From Methylobacter sp. (lineage in GTDB: Bacteria > Pseudomonadota > Gammaproteobacteria > Methylococcales > Methylomonadaceae): a DNA stretch of 64,000 nucleotides. Shown here piece after piece: positions 62,728-64,000 of the stretch; position 1 is the first letter of the stretch, and each line of letters begins with the position of its first letter. The stretch lies in the NCBI GenBank assembly GCA_028716975.1, contig JAQUOU010000005.1, forward strand, positions 124,001 through 188,000. The letters run 5' to 3'. Both the position numbers and the translations under genes were made by a program. The notes under the pieces are model-generated. The model made no database searches and had not been told where the DNA came from. It was given only the letters and a program-made list of their open reading frames with translations.

Positions 62728-63477
62728 ATGAACGCAAGAAAAAAAATTGCTTTAGTAACCGGCGGTATTGGCGGTATTGGAACTGAAATATGCAGGCATC
62801 TTGCTCAACAAGGTCGTTTGGTCATAGCCACTCATCTTCCGGCTGAAGAAAATAGTGCACTGGCCTGGCAAGAAAGCCAGAAACAAGCCGGGTATGATAT
62901 TGAATTAGCGGCGGTTGATGTCACATCATTTAAGTCGTGTGCGGCGATGGCGCAGAATATTGTAGACCGTTTCGGCCATGTCAGTATACTCGTTAACTGC
63001 GCCGGCATCACGCGTGACATTCCTTTGCGCAAAATGGAAGAATCGGAATGGTCAAGTGTGTTAACTACCAATCTGGATAGCGTATTTAATGTTACCCGTC
63101 AGGTAATCAATGACATGATAACGGATGGATTTGGCCGTATTGTCAATATTTCGTCTGTCAATGCCCAAAAAGGTCAGTTTGGTCAGACTAATTATTCGGC
63201 TGCGAAAGCGGGTATGCATGGCTTTACAAAGGCATTGGCTCAAGAAGTAGCAAAAAAAGGTGTGACCGTTAATACGGTATCACCTGGTTATATTGCAACT
63301 AATATGATGAATGCTATACCTGAGGAAATTCTTAATAAAATTATCTCTACCATACCCGTTGGCCGTTTAGGCAAGCCTGATGAAATCGCCCGCGCTGTGG
63401 AATTTTTATGTGAAGATGGAAGTGGTTTTATTACCGGATCAGACCTCTTGATTAATGGTGGTTTATACATGCGTTAA
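62728..63477 (+). CDS. Second acetoacetyl-CoA reductase (PhaB paralogue)
   Basis: The 249-residue short-chain dehydrogenase has the same layout as phaB: TGGIGGIGTEI loop, NCAGITRD, NISSVNAQKGQFGQTNYSAAKAGM active site and GVTVNTVSPGYIATNMM. It differs throughout the first half, notably at the cofactor-specificity region after strand two (ATHLPAEENSALAW in place of NYRNKEKAQKW), so NADH instead of NADPH preference is possible. It has its own upstream box array and is probably transcribed separately from phaA-phaB-phaR. Confidence 0.92.
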   Translation: MNARKKIALVTGGIGGIGTEICRHLAQQGRLVIATHLPAEENSALAWQESQKQAGYDIELAAVDVTSFKSCAAMAQNIVDRFGHVSILVNCAGITRDIPLRKMEESEWSSVLTTNLDSVFNVTRQVINDMITDGFGRIVNISSVNAQKGQFGQTNYSAAKAGMHGFTKALAQEVAKKGVTVNTVSPGYIATNMMNAIPEEILNKIISTIPVGRLGKPDEIARAVEFLCEDGSGFITGSDLLINGGLYMR

Positions 63478-63638
63478 AACATAAAAATGCTTGATATTGT
63501 TATGCCGGAAAAACTTCATGCTACATCTTAAATATCTCAAAACTCAATTTTTAAAAAAGAAATACCCAGCAATATAAGTAGGGGCGCCAGTTTTAAACTG
63601 ACCAGCCAAGGATATTTTTAAGGATAAGATCAGGTAAT
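63478..63638. other. Gap after the second phaB gene
   Basis: No gene or clear terminator is visible in this AT-rich stretch. A strong inverted repeat lies just beyond it at 63641-63668. Confidence 0.35.
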
Positions 63639-63839
63639 TCATGCTGTGCGATATCTGGCGCACAGCATGCAGCATACTTTCTTCATACATATTAAAGAGG
63701 AAATAGCGCTAATAGTCATCGATGGCTTTTTCGCAACTATAACCAACCCCCCTTCTTCCAATGTCCAGAAATCATCATTGACCGAACCAGAATGCTCTGA
63801 ATCAGTTTTCCCGTAACCTAGCCAATCCTCATCACGCAT
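63639..63839 (-). CDS. Doubtful small ORF
   Basis: A 66-codon frame begins RDEDWLGYGKTDSEHSG and continues with VNDDFWTLEEGGLVIVAKK, which looks protein-like. The last third (CMKKVCCMLCARYRTA region) overlaps a perfect inverted repeat and looks like noncoding sequence. I recognise no family, and the ribosome site is weak. It may be chance or the damaged end of a gene. Bases 63840-64000 show nothing I can identify. Confidence 0.22.
   Translation of the reverse strand: MRDEDWLGYGKTDSEHSGSVNDDFWTLEEGGLVIVAKKPSMTISAISSLICMKKVCCMLCARYRTA
63641..63668. repeat. Perfect 10-bp inverted repeat
   Basis: ATGCTGTGCG (63641-63650) is mirrored exactly by CGCACAGCAT (63659-63668) around an eight-base loop. 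It follows the second phaB gene and shares GTGCG/CGCAC with the PHA boxes, so it may be a terminator without T-run or another regulator site. Confidence 0.45.
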
Positions 63840-64000
63840 GCTTCGATAATAAGCGCTTCCGGCTCAGTGAAAGCATAAAATCAAGCTGATAAATTAATTT
63901 TCTGCCCTTAGACCTAGTGTTGAGATTCCGTTAAATTTTAAGGTAGACATACAAGCTTTAAAACAGGAGTAACCAAATAGTCAATTTTATAATTCGCTAT

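Overview
The window looks like chromosomal DNA of a gammaproteobacterium. The main evidence is the block truA / trpF-trpB-trpA / accD / folC / SPOR protein / cvpA / purF / metZ, which is a recognised gammaproteobacterial gene order, together with ydbH-ydbL, yciB-yciI-bolA, recJ, purE-purK and rlmD. A c-type cytochrome pair whose large member joins a YVTN beta-propeller to a MauG-like di-haem domain, a Met-rich multicopper oxidase and an aryl-polyene-type gene set would suit a methanotroph of the order Methylococcales. That placement is inference, because no methane oxidation gene lies in the window. I see no rRNA, tRNA, CRISPR array, prophage or intact insertion sequence.

Layout. 1-2.0 kb: 5' end of a CHASE3 sensor, a Crp/Fnr regulator and a DUF1244 protein. 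2.1-4.7 kb: a plus-strand run of yciB, yciI, bolA and a parvulin lipoprotein, ending in a hairpin terminator opposite recJ. 4.7-16.7 kb (minus strand): recJ, cysM, an aryl-polyene-like oxidoreductase with its lipoprotein, purE-purK, a histidine phosphatase, then a compact aryl-polyene-type operon (chain-length factor, acyltransferase, two ACPs, membrane protein, ligase-dehydratase fusion). The ketosynthase, ketoreductase, ammonia-lyase and exporter genes expected in such a cluster are absent. 17.1-19.6 kb: a membrane-anchored lytic transglycosylase followed by an unrecognised membrane protein with a duplicated two-helix module. 20-28 kb: MgtC-like protein, an autoinhibited Fic protein behind an array of ATGTCGA boxes, two cytochromes, and a 59-residue peptide ORF with a strong ribosome binding site.

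28-51.5 kb is mostly housekeeping: def, ppk1, a PLP enzyme with an overlapping methyltransferase, a pterin dehydratase-like gene, an EAL phosphodiesterase, metZ, purF, cvpA, folC, accD, trpABF, msrAB, truA, rlmD and ydbL-ydbH. 51.8-55.8 kb holds a multicopper oxidase, a hot-dog-like protein, a decayed membrane gene and a KGG stress protein. 56.1-63.5 kb is a complete polyhydroxyalkanoate locus: phasin, class III synthase phaC and phaE, phaA, phaB, the regulator phaR and a second phaB. TGC/GCA-rich inverted boxes in front of the phasin, phaE and second phaB genes suggest shared control by PhaR.

The intergenic regions carry at least five copies of a REP-like repeat built on TTCGACAAGCTCAGGAGAGC, often as inverted pairs. 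Several start codons were moved inward from the longest open frame, and the reason is given in each entry.
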